This document shows positions 9,592-17,974 of a stretch of 64,000 nt of DNA, piece by piece (positions within the stretch are counted from its first letter, which is position 1; every line of letters starts with the position of its first letter). A model generated the notes under the pieces. The model did not search any database and had not been told where the DNA came from. It saw nothing but the letters and a program-made list of their open reading frames with translations. A program made the translations under genes and the position numbers. This DNA is from DASZIT01 sp036268775 (GTDB lineage Bacteria > Actinomycetota > Acidimicrobiia > Acidimicrobiales > RAAP-2), in assembly GCA_036268775.1 (NCBI GenBank), contig DATATM010000010.1, forward strand, positions 1 through 64,000, written 5' to 3'.

Positions 9592-10200
9592 ATGGAGCCG
9601 CTCCCCGATCCCTCGCCCGGCCCGCCCTCCCCGCTCCGGGCCTCCGATCAGGACCGGGATCGCACCGTCGCCGCCCTCCACGACGCCGCGGTGGCCGGAC
9701 GGCTGCCCGGCGAGGAGCACGACCGTCGGGTGGACCGGGCCCTGATCGCCGCCACCGTCGGTGAGCTGCAGCCGCTCCTCGACGACCTGCCCGTCACCCG
9801 CGACCAGCTCGGCCTCCCCATCGAGACGACGGTGGCCCGGGTCGACGGTCGGTTCGGCAAGGTGGTCCGCCAGGTCGACCCCGGGACCGACTCCCATGTC
9901 CACGCGGTGGCCCGGTTCGGCCAGGTGGTGCTCGACCTCCGCTCGGTGGCTCCGGAGAGCCCGCCGCTGTTGATCACCGCCGACTCCTTCGCCGGCCAGG
10001 TCAAGATCCTGCTGCCCCCGGGGGCCCGGGTGGTCGACTCCGGGACCGCCCGGTTCGGCAACCGCAAGGCCTCGGGTCACTCCCGCGGCCCGGGGACCGG
10101 CCCCCTCATCTATCTCACCGGGCTGACCCGTTTCGGCCAGGTCAAGTGCATCGCCGCCGCCGAGCCCGGCTTCGGCGGCCGGTCCACCCTCGGCCGTTAG
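9592..10200 (+). CDS. DUF1707 domain-containing protein
   Basis: A 202-residue protein. Residues about 15-65 carry the DUF1707 signature (RASDQDRDRTVAALHDAA, GRL, EEHDRRVDRAL, ATVGELQPLLDDLP), a small helical domain found in many actinobacterial envelope and stress proteins. The rest is a beta-rich region (FGKVVRQVD, ARFGQVVLDLRSV, FAGQVKILLPPGARV) resembling the cell-wall-active antibiotics response (LiaF/DUF2154-like) C-terminal domain. No transmembrane helix is visible, so it is probably cytoplasmic or peripheral. The last four bases overlap the convergent acyl-CoA dehydrogenase stop (10197-10200). Confidence 0.8.
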   Translation: MEPLPDPSPGPPSPLRASDQDRDRTVAALHDAAVAGRLPGEEHDRRVDRALIAATVGELQPLLDDLPVTRDQLGLPIETTVARVDGRFGKVVRQVDPGTDSHVHAVARFGQVVLDLRSVAPESPPLLITADSFAGQVKILLPPGARVVDSGTARFGNRKASGHSRGPGTGPLIYLTGLTRFGQVKCIAAAEPGFGGRSTLGR

Positions 10201-11495
10201 ACGTCGGCGGTGGCCGCCTCCAACAGATGGGCGAACCGCTCCTGGGCCGCCAGCCGCCGGGTGGGCACGTGCTCGGTGGGGACCTCCACCGGGGTGTAGA
10301 GCTTGAGGGTGTGGCGGGCGACGGTGACCTTGTGGACCTCGTCGGGCCCGTCGTAGATGCGGGCGGCCCGGGCCGCCCGGTACATCGACTCCAGGGGCAG
10401 GTCGGTCGAGAACCCCAGTGACCCGTGGACCTGGATGGCCCGGTCGATCACGTTGTAGAGCACCCCGGCGCCGTAGTACTTGATCATGGCGATCTCCACC
10501 CGGGCGGCGGAGGCGCCCACCTCATCCATCTTCCAGGCGGCGTAGAGGGTCATCAGCCGGGCGGCGGTCATCTCCGCCAACGAGTCGGCCACCCAGTTCT
10601 GGATGGTCTGCTTCTCGGCCAGGGTCGACTTGTGGGTGGTGCGGGACACCGCCCGCTCGCACAACATGTCGAAGGCCCGCTTCGACTGTCCCAGCCACCG
10701 CATGCAGTGGTGGATCCGTCCCGGCCCCAGCCGGTTCTGGGCCAGGAGGAACCCCTCCCCCTCGTTGCCGATCAGGTTGTCGTAGGGGACCCGCACCTCC
10801 CGGTAGATGATCTCGGCATGACCACCGAACTTCCCGAAGTGCTCCACCGGGTCCTCCATGGTGGCGATGTCCCGCACGATGTCGACCCCGGGGGCGTCGG
10901 CCGGCACGATGATCATCGAGCAGCCGGCATAGGGGTGGACGTCGGGGTTGGTCACCGCCATCACGATGAGGAAGTCGGCCACCGAGCCGTTGGAGGTGAA
11001 CCACTTGTGCCCGTCGATCACCCATTCGTCGCCGTCCCGGACCGCCCGGGTGGTGATCATGGTCGGGTCGGCCCCCGCCCCCGGCTCGGTCATCGAAAAG
11101 GCGCTCCGCAGGGTCCCGTCCAGCAGCGGCTCCAGCCACTGCTTGCGGTGGGCCTCCCGGCCGGAGTTCTCGATCCCGACGGCCAGCAGCTCGGCGTTGC
11201 CGGAGTCGGGAGCGTTGTTGCCGAACACCACCGGGCCGTAGATGGTCTGGCCGAGGATCTCGTGCATCAGGCCCAACCGGAGCTGACCGAACCCGCCCCC
11301 ACCCAGGTCAGGAGGGAGATGGGACGCCCAGAGTCCCTGGTCCTTGACCTTCTCCTGGAGCGGCTTGATCGCCTCGACCAGGGTGTCATGGGACAGCGAG
11401 AGCGTCTCCAGCGGGAAGATCTCCTCCCTCACGAACTCGCGCATCCACGCCAACTTCTCCTCGAACTCCGGCTCGGTGGAAAAATCCCATGCCAC
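10197..11495 (-). CDS. Acyl-CoA dehydrogenase
   Basis: A 432-residue FAD-dependent acyl-CoA dehydrogenase, which introduces the alpha-beta double bond in acyl-CoA thioesters. The N-terminal helical domain starts with WDFSTEPEFEEKLAWMREFV; the middle beta domain shows SMTEPGAGADPTMITTRAV and WFTSNGSVADFLIV; the C-terminal domain has AIQVHGSLGFSTDLPLESMYR. The GTG start at 11495 was chosen because the family similarity begins there and AAGGAG (11502-11507) sits six bases upstream; the frame stays open far beyond but that part is antisense to bioB. It is larger than short-chain enzymes, resembling the ACAD10/11-like or FadE2-like class. Substrate unknown. Confidence 0.92.
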   Translation of the reverse strand: MAWDFSTEPEFEEKLAWMREFVREEIFPLETLSLSHDTLVEAIKPLQEKVKDQGLWASHLPPDLGGGGFGQLRLGLMHEILGQTIYGPVVFGNNAPDSGNAELLAVGIENSGREAHRKQWLEPLLDGTLRSAFSMTEPGAGADPTMITTRAVRDGDEWVIDGHKWFTSNGSVADFLIVMAVTNPDVHPYAGCSMIIVPADAPGVDIVRDIATMEDPVEHFGKFGGHAEIIYREVRVPYDNLIGNEGEGFLLAQNRLGPGRIHHCMRWLGQSKRAFDMLCERAVSRTTHKSTLAEKQTIQNWVADSLAEMTAARLMTLYAAWKMDEVGASAARVEIAMIKYYGAGVLYNVIDRAIQVHGSLGFSTDLPLESMYRAARAARIYDGPDEVHKVTVARHTLKLYTPVEVPTEHVPTRRLAAQERFAHLLEAATADV

Positions 11496-11594
11496 AGCTG
11501 TCTCCTTGCCGTCTGGCCAGGCCAGAACGTTTCGATCGGTCGCGTGACGGCCATTCGGCTGCCCGTCGTTTTTCGGAAGTCCCACCCGGCCAAG

Positions 11595-11600
11595 TACCGT
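11595..11600 (+). promoter_or_regulatory. Putative -10 box (TACCGT) of bioB, leaderless start
   Basis: TACCGT lies exactly 6 bases before the bioB ATG at 11607 and no Shine-Dalgarno is present. Confidence 0.4.
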
Positions 11601-11606
11601 TGCCCC

Positions 11607-12713
11607 ATGCCTGGTGAAGCCACTGCCACCCCTATCCGTACCACCGTGACGCTGTCCGCGCCCAACCGGGCCCCTGACGTGCCGGTCCCGGACCGGATCA
11701 CCATCGAGTCGACCGGCGCCCGGGCCCGCCTGTCGGCGGCCGAAACCGCCCTCCTCGACGAGCGGCGCCTCCTCACCACCGAGGAGCTGGCCGGCCTGGC
11801 CGAGCTCCCCGATCAGTGGGTCACCTCGCTGGCCGCTCTGGCCCACCAGGTCCGCCTGGCCTGGTGCGGTCCCGAGGTCGAAGTCGAGGGGATCCTGTCG
11901 GCCAAGACCGGCGGCTGCCCGGAGGACTGCCACTTCTGCTCCCAGTCCTCCCGCTTCGATACCCCGGTGAAGGCCACCCCCTTCCTCGACGCCGACGAGG
12001 TGCTGGCCGCCGCCGAGGAGACCAAGGCGCTCGGGGCCTCCGAGTTCTGCATCGTGCTGGCCATCCGGGGCCCCGACGAGAAGACCCTGCAGCGGATCCT
12101 CGAACTGGTGCCCCTGGTGCGGGACCGGACCGGCCTCAATGTGGCGGTCAGCGCCGGGCTCCTCACCGACGAGCAGGCCCGTCGGCTGGGCGAGGGTGGC
12201 GTCCACCGCTACAACCACAACCTGGAGACCTCCCGGTCGTTCTTCCCCCACGTGGTCACCTCCCACAGCTGGGAGGAGCGGGAGGCCACCTGCCAGATGG
12301 TCCGGGCCCACGGGATGGAGTTGTGCTGCGGCGCCCTCATCGGGATGGGCGAGTCCGACCAGCAGCGGGTGGAGTTGATCGGCCAGCTCCAGGAGCTCGA
12401 TCCCACCGAAGTGCCGCTCAACTTCCTCAATCCCCGCCCCGGCACCCCCCTCGGCGACGCCCAGCCGGTGGCGGCGTGGGAGGCGATCCGCTGGATCGCC
12501 ATGTTCCGATTGGGGCTTCCCGGGGTCATCCTGCGCTACGCCGGCGGCCGAGAAGTCACCCTGCGCGAGCTCCAGGCCATGGGCATGACCTCGGGGATCA
12601 ATGCCCTCATCGTCGGCAACTACCTCACCACCCTCGGGCGCTCCGCCGACGAGGACCTCCAGATGCTCTCCGACCTGCGGATGCCGGTCGGTGCCCTCAC
12701 CGGCGTCCTGTGA
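11607..12713 (+). CDS. bioB: Biotin synthase
   Basis: A 368-residue radical-SAM biotin synthase (EC 2.8.1.6), which inserts sulfur into dethiobiotin in the last step of biotin synthesis. The 4Fe-4S cluster that cleaves SAM is held by C104, C108 and C111 (GGCPEDCHFCSQ). Other landmarks are EGILSAKTGG, HRYNHNLETSRSFF, GMELCCGALIGMGES, PLNFLNPRPGTPL and LRYAGGREVTLRELQ. An N-terminal extension of about 50 residues precedes the usual start of homology. A bsaP-like gene overlaps its stop by four bases. The other biotin genes lie about 20 kb away on the minus strand. Confidence 0.97.
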   Translation: MPGEATATPIRTTVTLSAPNRAPDVPVPDRITIESTGARARLSAAETALLDERRLLTTEELAGLAELPDQWVTSLAALAHQVRLAWCGPEVEVEGILSAKTGGCPEDCHFCSQSSRFDTPVKATPFLDADEVLAAAEETKALGASEFCIVLAIRGPDEKTLQRILELVPLVRDRTGLNVAVSAGLLTDEQARRLGEGGVHRYNHNLETSRSFFPHVVTSHSWEEREATCQMVRAHGMELCCGALIGMGESDQQRVELIGQLQELDPTEVPLNFLNPRPGTPLGDAQPVAAWEAIRWIAMFRLGLPGVILRYAGGREVTLRELQAMGMTSGINALIVGNYLTTLGRSADEDLQMLSDLRMPVGALTGVL

Positions 12714-12913
12714 GCGGGTCGGTGGCGACGTCGACCCGCCATTGCACCGGCTGTGGTCGGCCGGAGGCCGACTGCGCCGGATGTGGCCGGGCGCTCGACC
12801 CACCCCGGTTCTGTGTTGTCTGCGGTCGCCGCTTGACCGTCAACGTTTCGCCCGGCGGCTATCGGGCCCGGTGTCGTGACCACGGCGAGGTGACCACCGG
12901 GTCGGTCGGCTAG
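12710..12913 (+). CDS. bsaP: Biotin synthase auxiliary protein (BsaP-like), Cys-rich
   Basis: A 67-residue protein starting at a GTG that overlaps the bioB stop (GTGA). It has three CxxC pairs (C12/C15, C22/C25, C35/C38) plus C55, and the core LDPPRFCVVCGRRLTVNVSP followed by ARCRDHGE. This layout matches, from memory, the small protein encoded beside bioB in mycobacteria (BsaP), which supports biotin synthase activity, probably by delivering or repairing an iron-sulfur cluster. The four-base overlap argues for stoichiometric co-synthesis with BioB. An ordinary zinc ribbon is the alternative reading of the cysteines. Confidence 0.75.
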   Translation: MSGSVATSTRHCTGCGRPEADCAGCGRALDPPRFCVVCGRRLTVNVSPGGYRARCRDHGEVTTGSVG

Positions 12914-13014
12914 AACCGAACAAACTCCTTGGCCCCCACCGATGGGTTTTCGGCCCGGCCGACGTCTACCTGGGTGGAGCGAGCCGTCCGGGTCGTGAGA
13001 AGTGGAGACGCACA

Positions 13015-13311
13015 ATGAAATCGACCGTGGTTCGCTATCAGGCCAAGCCGGAGCGGGCCGACGAAAATCAGCGGCTGATCGAGGCGGTGTTCGCCGAGCT
13101 CGACCAGCGTCAACCGGATGGCTTCACCTACCAGGTCTTCCGCCTCGAGGACGGGGTTAGCTTCATCCACGTGGTCATCGAGCACGAGGTGGATGATCCC
13201 GACTCCCTCCAGGACGTGCCCGCCTTCCAAGCCTTCGTGGCCGACATCGCCGACCGGTGCGACGTGCCTCCCCACGCCATGGGGGCAACCGTTGTGGGGG
13301 GCTATCGCTGA
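13015..13311 (+). CDS. ABM-like dimeric alpha/beta-barrel protein
   Basis: A 98-residue protein of unknown function. The sequence (MKSTVVRYQAKPERADENQ at the start, FIHVVIEHEVDDPDSLQDV in the middle, FQAFVADIADRC later) has the strand-helix pattern of antibiotic-biosynthesis-monooxygenase/ferredoxin-like dimers, used by small cofactor-free oxygenases and by proteins with no known activity. Single-gene unit; a weak Shine-Dalgarno (GTGGAG, 13001-13006) is near the ATG. The gap 12914-13014 shows nothing recognisable. Confidence 0.6.
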   Translation: MKSTVVRYQAKPERADENQRLIEAVFAELDQRQPDGFTYQVFRLEDGVSFIHVVIEHEVDDPDSLQDVPAFQAFVADIADRCDVPPHAMGATVVGGYR

Positions 13312-13449
13312 TCGCCGCCGACCGATGAGCCTGACCAAAATTTCGCTCTGAGTGGGGGTACGGTGACGATTCGCGGTTTTCTGCGCTAGTCCGGGCGCCG
13401 TCGACGAGGCCAAACGGGGCCACCGCGGGGACAGCTTCGGGGGACTCAC

Positions 13450-15315
13450 GTGCACAATCGTCGAATCCACATTGGGCTCATCGGCATCGTGGTCATTTTG
13501 GCCCTGTCGGCAGTCGGAGCCGGCTGGCTCCCCGGACAGACCGCCGGCGCCGCCACCGCGTCGCTCTCGGCCACCTTCACCAAGACGTCGGACTGGGGGA
13601 ACGGCTATGTGGCCAACTACACCGTCGCCAACCACGGGGCCGCCATCCAGGCCTGGACGCTCCGATTCACCCTCCCCTCGGGCGCGGCCATCACCAGTGC
13701 CTGGAGCGGGAACCTGAGCCAAAACGGGAACCAGTACACCATCACCAATGCCGCCTGGAACGGGACGGTCGCTGCCGGAGCCACCGCGCAGACCGGATTC
13801 CAGACCACCTACTCCGGGGCGTTCTCGGCCCCGACCAACTGCACCATCAACGGGACGCCCTGCGGCGGATCGACGCCACCGACCACCACCACGACCACCG
13901 TTCCGCCCCCGACGACCACCACCACCCGGGTCCCACCCACCACCACCACGACCACCGTCCCGCCGACGACGACCACCACCACCACGGTCCCGGGTGGCGG
14001 GTCCTCGTCGCCCTGGTGGGCGTCGTTCGCCAAGACCGACGACTGGGGCACCGGCTACACCGCCAACTACACCTTCGGCACCAGCGGGCCGACGGTGATG
14101 GCATGGACCCTCACCTTCACGTTGCCGTCCAACGAGTCGGTCACCGGGCTCTGGGATGGCAACCTGACCCAGAACGGGACGACCTACACGGTGACCAATG
14201 CCGCCTGGAACGGGACGGTCGCCGCCGGGACCTCGGTGCAGATCGGCTTCCAGGGCGGCTACGGCGGTACGTTCTCACCCCCAACTGACTGCCACGTGAA
14301 CGGTCAGGCCTGCGGGTCGGAGCCGGGCACCGGTGGCGGTGGCGGTAGTGGCGGAGGCGGCGGCGGTTCAGGCGGGACGCCGCTTCCCCCGTTGCCCGGC
14401 AGTACCAACCTTCCCTTCGCCCCCTACATCGACACCACCCTCTACCCGGCACCGGACATGACCGCCGACATCGCCGCCACCGGCACCAAGGACTACTCGT
14501 TGGGATTCGTGGTCACCCAGGGGAGCTGCACCGCCAGCTGGGGCGGGTACTACCCGGTGAGCTCGGGGTACTACGCCCCGGAGATCCAGACCATCCGGGC
14601 CGCCGGCGGTGACGTCATCGCCTCCTTCGGTGGGGCGGCCGGCGTGGACCTGGCCGACTCCTGCACCACCGCCGCCGCCCTCCAGGCCCAGTACCAGTCG
14701 GTCATCAACCAGTACAACATCACCCACATCGACTTCGATATCGAAGGTGCCGACGGGAGCAACCAGGCCTCCATCGCCCTCCGCTTCCAGGCGCTGGCCG
14801 GATTGGAAGCGGCCAACCCGTCGCTGTCGGTGTCGTTGACCCTTCCGGTACTCCCGACCGGGCTGGTGGCCGACGGGCTGAACATCGTCAAAGCCGCCAT
14901 CGCCGACGGCGTGCGGATCGACCTGGTGAATGTGATGACGATGGATTACGGGGACGGGGCCGCCCCGAGCCCAGCCGGAAAGATGGGCACCTACGCCGTC
15001 GATGCCGCCCAGGCCACCCATGCCCAGCTCCAGGCGCTCTATCCGGCCCTCTCTGCCACCACCGTCTGGTCGATGGTCGGGGTCACCCCGCTACTCGGGG
15101 TCAACGACCTCACCGACGAGATCTTCGGGCTTTCCGATGCCCAGCAGGTGACCGCCTTTGCCCAGCAGGTCCACCTGGGCCGGCTCTCCATGTGGGCGGC
15201 CACCCGTGACGTCGAGTGCGCCGGTGGTGTCCAGACCGACTCCAGCGAAACCTGTAGTGGGGTGTTGCAGCCGCCGTACGCCTTTGCCAAGACGATGAAC
15301 ACCTTCACCGGCTGA
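13450..15315 (+). CDS. Secreted GH18 chitinase with two CBM2 modules
   Basis: A 621-residue exported enzyme starting at GTG. A signal peptide (IGLIGIVVILALSAVGAGWL) ends near residue 32. Two family-2 carbohydrate-binding modules follow (about residues 35-138 and 193-287), each with W and N residues of the binding face and the shared stretch TNAAWNGTVAAG. They are joined by a Thr/Pro linker; a Gly/Ser linker leads to the catalytic domain (about 315-620). The GH18 signature is HIDFDIEG with D428, D430 and E432 as the DxDxE motif, and MTMDYGD supports the fold. It should hydrolyse chitin outside the cell. The two modules share a 29-base identical block, a sign of internal duplication. Confidence 0.92.
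   Translation: MHNRRIHIGLIGIVVILALSAVGAGWLPGQTAGAATASLSATFTKTSDWGNGYVANYTVANHGAAIQAWTLRFTLPSGAAITSAWSGNLSQNGNQYTITNAAWNGTVAAGATAQTGFQTTYSGAFSAPTNCTINGTPCGGSTPPTTTTTTVPPPTTTTTRVPPTTTTTTVPPTTTTTTTVPGGGSSSPWWASFAKTDDWGTGYTANYTFGTSGPTVMAWTLTFTLPSNESVTGLWDGNLTQNGTTYTVTNAAWNGTVAAGTSVQIGFQGGYGGTFSPPTDCHVNGQACGSEPGTGGGGGSGGGGGGSGGTPLPPLPGSTNLPFAPYIDTTLYPAPDMTADIAATGTKDYSLGFVVTQGSCTASWGGYYPVSSGYYAPEIQTIRAAGGDVIASFGGAAGVDLADSCTTAAALQAQYQSVINQYNITHIDFDIEGADGSNQASIALRFQALAGLEAANPSLSVSLTLPVLPTGLVADGLNIVKAAIADGVRIDLVNVMTMDYGDGAAPSPAGKMGTYAVDAAQATHAQLQALYPALSATTVWSMVGVTPLLGVNDLTDEIFGLSDAQQVTAFAQQVHLGRLSMWAATRDVECAGGVQTDSSETCSGVLQPPYAFAKTMNTFTG
13744..14222 (+). repeat. Internal duplication within the chitinase gene (CBM2 units)
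   Basis: Bases 13744-13772 and 14194-14222 are identical over 29 bases, offset 450, and lie in equivalent positions of the two CBM2 modules. Flanking sequence is similar but diverged at third positions. Confidence 0.75.
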
Positions 15316-15441
15316 GCCGGCCCGTCGGTTGGTTCCGAGCGTTGACCCGCGTATTTGGGCCTCCCACCTCCCCTGGGTTGGATTACTTCCAGGCCCGGCG
15401 GGGAATACACACGGCGGGGCTTGAACGACAGGGGGTGGTTG

Positions 15442-16998
15442 GTGACACAAGCGACTTTGGACCCATCGACCGGATCGGACGGACCGAGAGGGAACACCAT
15501 CCGCAGCCTGATCCCGGCCCGGCTCGACCGGCTGGGTTGGTCGAAGTTCCACACCCGCTTGATCGTCGCGCTGGGGGTGGCTTGGATTCTGGACGGGCTG
15601 GAGATCACCATCGCCAGCAACGTCAGCCCCTTGATCAGCTCCAAACAGGCGCTGAACCTCTCTTCGGCGGGAGTGAGCTTCGCCGTCGGCACCGTCTACC
15701 TGGTGGGCGAAGTGTTCGGAGCTCTGTTCTTCGGTCGGCTGTCGGACAAGTGGGGACGCAAGAACCTCTTCATGATCACCTTGGGCGTCTACCTCTTCGG
15801 GGGAGTCCTGACCGCCTGCACCGCCGGCCACGGCACGTTCTGGACCTACTGGTTGTACGCCTCCAGGTTCGTGGCCGGAGCCGGCATCGGCGGCGAGTAC
15901 GCCGCCATCAACTCGGCCATCGACGAGCTGATCCCGGCCAAGTACCGAGGCCGGGTCGACATCGCCGTCAACGGCACCTACTGGGGCGGCGCCCTCCTCG
16001 CCACCTTCCTCACCATCTTGGTGGTCAACCACCTTCCGATCGGCACCGCCTGGCGGGTGGCCTTCCTGTTCGGCCCGGCCCTCGGCTTCGTCATCCTCTT
16101 CATACGGAAGAACCTCCCGGAGAGCCCGCGCTGGCTCCTGATGCACGGCCGGGTGGACGAGGCAGAGGCGGCGGTCAAACGGATCGAGGATGCCACCCAT
16201 GAGTCAGGCGGACGGCTGGGCGAGGTCGACGAAAGCAAGGCCATCGAGATCACCCCGGCGACCAACATCGGCTTCCTGGCACTGGCCCGGACCCTGTTTG
16301 CCACCTATCCGAAACGATCGATCCTCGGCGCCTCCCTGATGATCACCCAGTCGTTCCTCTACAACGCCATCTTCTTCACTTATGCCCTGGTGTTGACCAA
16401 GGTCTACGGCGTCGGCGAAAAGGACGTCGCCTACTACTTCATCTTCTTCTGTCTCGGAAACCTGATCGGTCCCCTCACCCTCGGGCATCTCTTCGACACC
16501 ATCGGTCGGCGGAAGATGATCTCCAGCACCTACATCCTGGCCGGTGCCCTGTTGGCCATCAGCGCCTTCCTCTTCAATGCCGGCTACCTCAACGCGGTGA
16601 CCCAGGTGGTCTGCTGGTCGGCGGTATTCTTCTTCGCCTCCGCCGGGGCCAGCGCCGCCTACCTCACCGTCAGCGAGATCTTCCCGGTCGAGATCCGGGC
16701 CAAAGCCATCGCCGTCTTCTTCGCCATCGCCCAGACCTTCGGCTCCATCGGCCCCTGGCTCTACGGCTTCCTCATCGGCAACGGCCAGGATCACTTCCGG
16801 CTGTTCATCGGCTACCTGATCGGGGCCGGGGTGATGGGGCTCGGTGGGTTGGTGGAGGTCTTCCTCGGCATCGACGCCGAGGGCCGGTCGCTGGAGGACA
16901 TCTCCAGTCCCCTCTCCTCGGTGGGTGGGCCCTCGCCCCACCTCTCCAACCTGACCGGCGCCCCCCGAGCCCCGGCCGCCCGATCGACCGGCTTCTGA
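15442..16998 (+). CDS. MFS transporter (sugar-porter-like)
   Basis: A 518-residue major-facilitator membrane protein with about 12 predicted helices. The sugar-porter landmarks are GRLSDKWGRKNLFM between helices 2 and 3, ASRFVAGAGIGGEYAAINSAI, LPESPRWLLMHGRVDEAEAA after helix 6, and DTIGRRKM in the second half. E/R motifs are in the expected places. The GTG at 15442 was selected because a G-rich Shine-Dalgarno precedes it and the homologous region begins soon after. Substrate unknown: sugars, aromatic acids and metabolite:H+ symport are all possible. It follows the chitinase but is 126 bases away, so a role in chitin sugar uptake is only a guess. Confidence 0.88.
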   Translation: MTQATLDPSTGSDGPRGNTIRSLIPARLDRLGWSKFHTRLIVALGVAWILDGLEITIASNVSPLISSKQALNLSSAGVSFAVGTVYLVGEVFGALFFGRLSDKWGRKNLFMITLGVYLFGGVLTACTAGHGTFWTYWLYASRFVAGAGIGGEYAAINSAIDELIPAKYRGRVDIAVNGTYWGGALLATFLTILVVNHLPIGTAWRVAFLFGPALGFVILFIRKNLPESPRWLLMHGRVDEAEAAVKRIEDATHESGGRLGEVDESKAIEITPATNIGFLALARTLFATYPKRSILGASLMITQSFLYNAIFFTYALVLTKVYGVGEKDVAYYFIFFCLGNLIGPLTLGHLFDTIGRRKMISSTYILAGALLAISAFLFNAGYLNAVTQVVCWSAVFFFASAGASAAYLTVSEIFPVEIRAKAIAVFFAIAQTFGSIGPWLYGFLIGNGQDHFRLFIGYLIGAGVMGLGGLVEVFLGIDAEGRSLEDISSPLSSVGGPSPHLSNLTGAPRAPAARSTGF

Positions 16999-17066
16999 TC
17001 CGCCTGGCACAATGTCGGCCAGGACCGTTCCCATCCGGGGAGGTCGTCCGGAGATCGAGGAACCCC

Positions 17067-17591
17067 ATGGACGTCGAAACCACCAGACAGAATCGCGACG
17101 CGACGCTGCGAGAGGCGATGATGAAGGTGAGCCCCACCGAACTGAAGGCAGCCTTAAACCTGGCCACCCAGGCCGGCACTCGGCCGCCGAAGGCGGTGTA
17201 CAACGCGATGTTGGCATTGCGACGCCACCATGACCCGGTTCCGTACCTGACTCGACCCCAGTACCGACCCACCGTGCCCTTCGTGGCCGCCGCCCTGTCG
17301 GAGGAGTGCCTCACTCGAACGGTCGAAGTGCTCGGCGACAACTCGGAGAACCCGACCCGGGAACAGCTGCTGGCCGCCCTCGACACCCTCGACTCTGACT
17401 TTGCCGACCCGGTCATTGCCGTGATGTTGGCCTGGGTGGCGCAGGACGGGCTGCCTTCCTCCGACCTGTGTGCCGAGCTGCTCGCCACCGATCCGCGCTA
17501 CGGGCTGGCCACCGAATCGACCTCGCCGGAGAGCCAACCGTCGGTCGAAGACTCGCCGGTTGACGACGAGGGTGCCAAGCCCAAGGCCTGA
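17067..17591 (+). CDS. Conserved hypothetical protein, helical
   Basis: A 174-residue protein that I do not recognise. It is predicted mostly helical (LREAMMKVSPTELKAALNLA, RPPKAVYNAMLALRRHHD), with an acidic, Ser/Pro-rich C-terminal tail of about 30 residues that is likely disordered. No signal peptide, membrane helix or cofactor motif is visible. GGTCGTCCGGAG upstream is only a weak ribosome-binding site. It converges on the DUF3039 gene with one base between the stops. Confidence 0.6.
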   Translation: MDVETTRQNRDATLREAMMKVSPTELKAALNLATQAGTRPPKAVYNAMLALRRHHDPVPYLTRPQYRPTVPFVAAALSEECLTRTVEVLGDNSENPTREQLLAALDTLDSDFADPVIAVMLAWVAQDGLPSSDLCAELLATDPRYGLATESTSPESQPSVEDSPVDDEGAKPKA

Positions 17592-17592
17592 T

Positions 17593-17874
17593 TCAGCCGG
17601 CCGGGACCTTCCAGCCCTGGGCCTCGGCGATTTCCTTGCAGGTGGGACAGATCCCGTAGCGCTTGGGGTCGCGGCCCGGCACCCAGATCTTCCCGCACAG
17701 CGCCCGGACCGCGGTTCCGTTGACCATCCCCTCCACCACCGAGGGACCGGCGGACACGAAGTCGCCCTCCTCCGGCTTGAACCCTTCCAGCACGATGTGA
17801 GACATCCGCTCGTGTTCACCGTCGAGCTGAGGATCGGACAACCGGGGAGAGAGGGTGGTTGCGGATTCGGACAT
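17593..17874 (-). CDS. DUF3039 family protein
   Basis: A 93-residue actinobacterial protein. The C-terminal half has the typical DUF3039 pattern: VVEGMVNGTAVRALCGKIWV, PGRDPKRYGICPTCKEIAE, with three cysteines (LCGK and CPTC) that could bind zinc. Function unknown in all members. The ATG at 17874 fits homologues better than an upstream start at 17892. The gene runs divergent from the lipoprotein gene at 17975. Confidence 0.8.
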   Translation of the reverse strand: MSESATTLSPRLSDPQLDGEHERMSHIVLEGFKPEEGDFVSAGPSVVEGMVNGTAVRALCGKIWVPGRDPKRYGICPTCKEIAEAQGWKVPAG

Positions 17875-17961
17875 GGTCCCAGGATCGCGCATTCTGCGCG
17901 GTCGGGCACGCCGCCCGGCCCCGGCCGCTCCCCGGCCGCATCACCGGCTCGGTGCCGGGAG

Positions 17962-17967
17962 TAGGTT
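17962..17967 (+). promoter_or_regulatory. Putative -10 box (TAGGTT), near-leaderless start
   Basis: TAGGTT lies 7 bases before the ATG at 17975, with no ribosome-binding site. Confidence 0.35.
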
Positions 17968-17974
17968 TCCCTCG

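Noticed and set aside
11496..12803. N-terminal extension of the acyl-CoA dehydrogenase frame up to 12803
   Set aside because: This part is antisense to bioB, and the family begins at WDFSTEPEFEEK after a GTG with a good Shine-Dalgarno.
13390..13449. c-di-GMP (GEMM) riboswitch-like GGCCAAAC...GGGGAC before the chitinase
   Set aside because: The conserved GCAAAGCC block and the second helix are missing; the similarity is a few bases.
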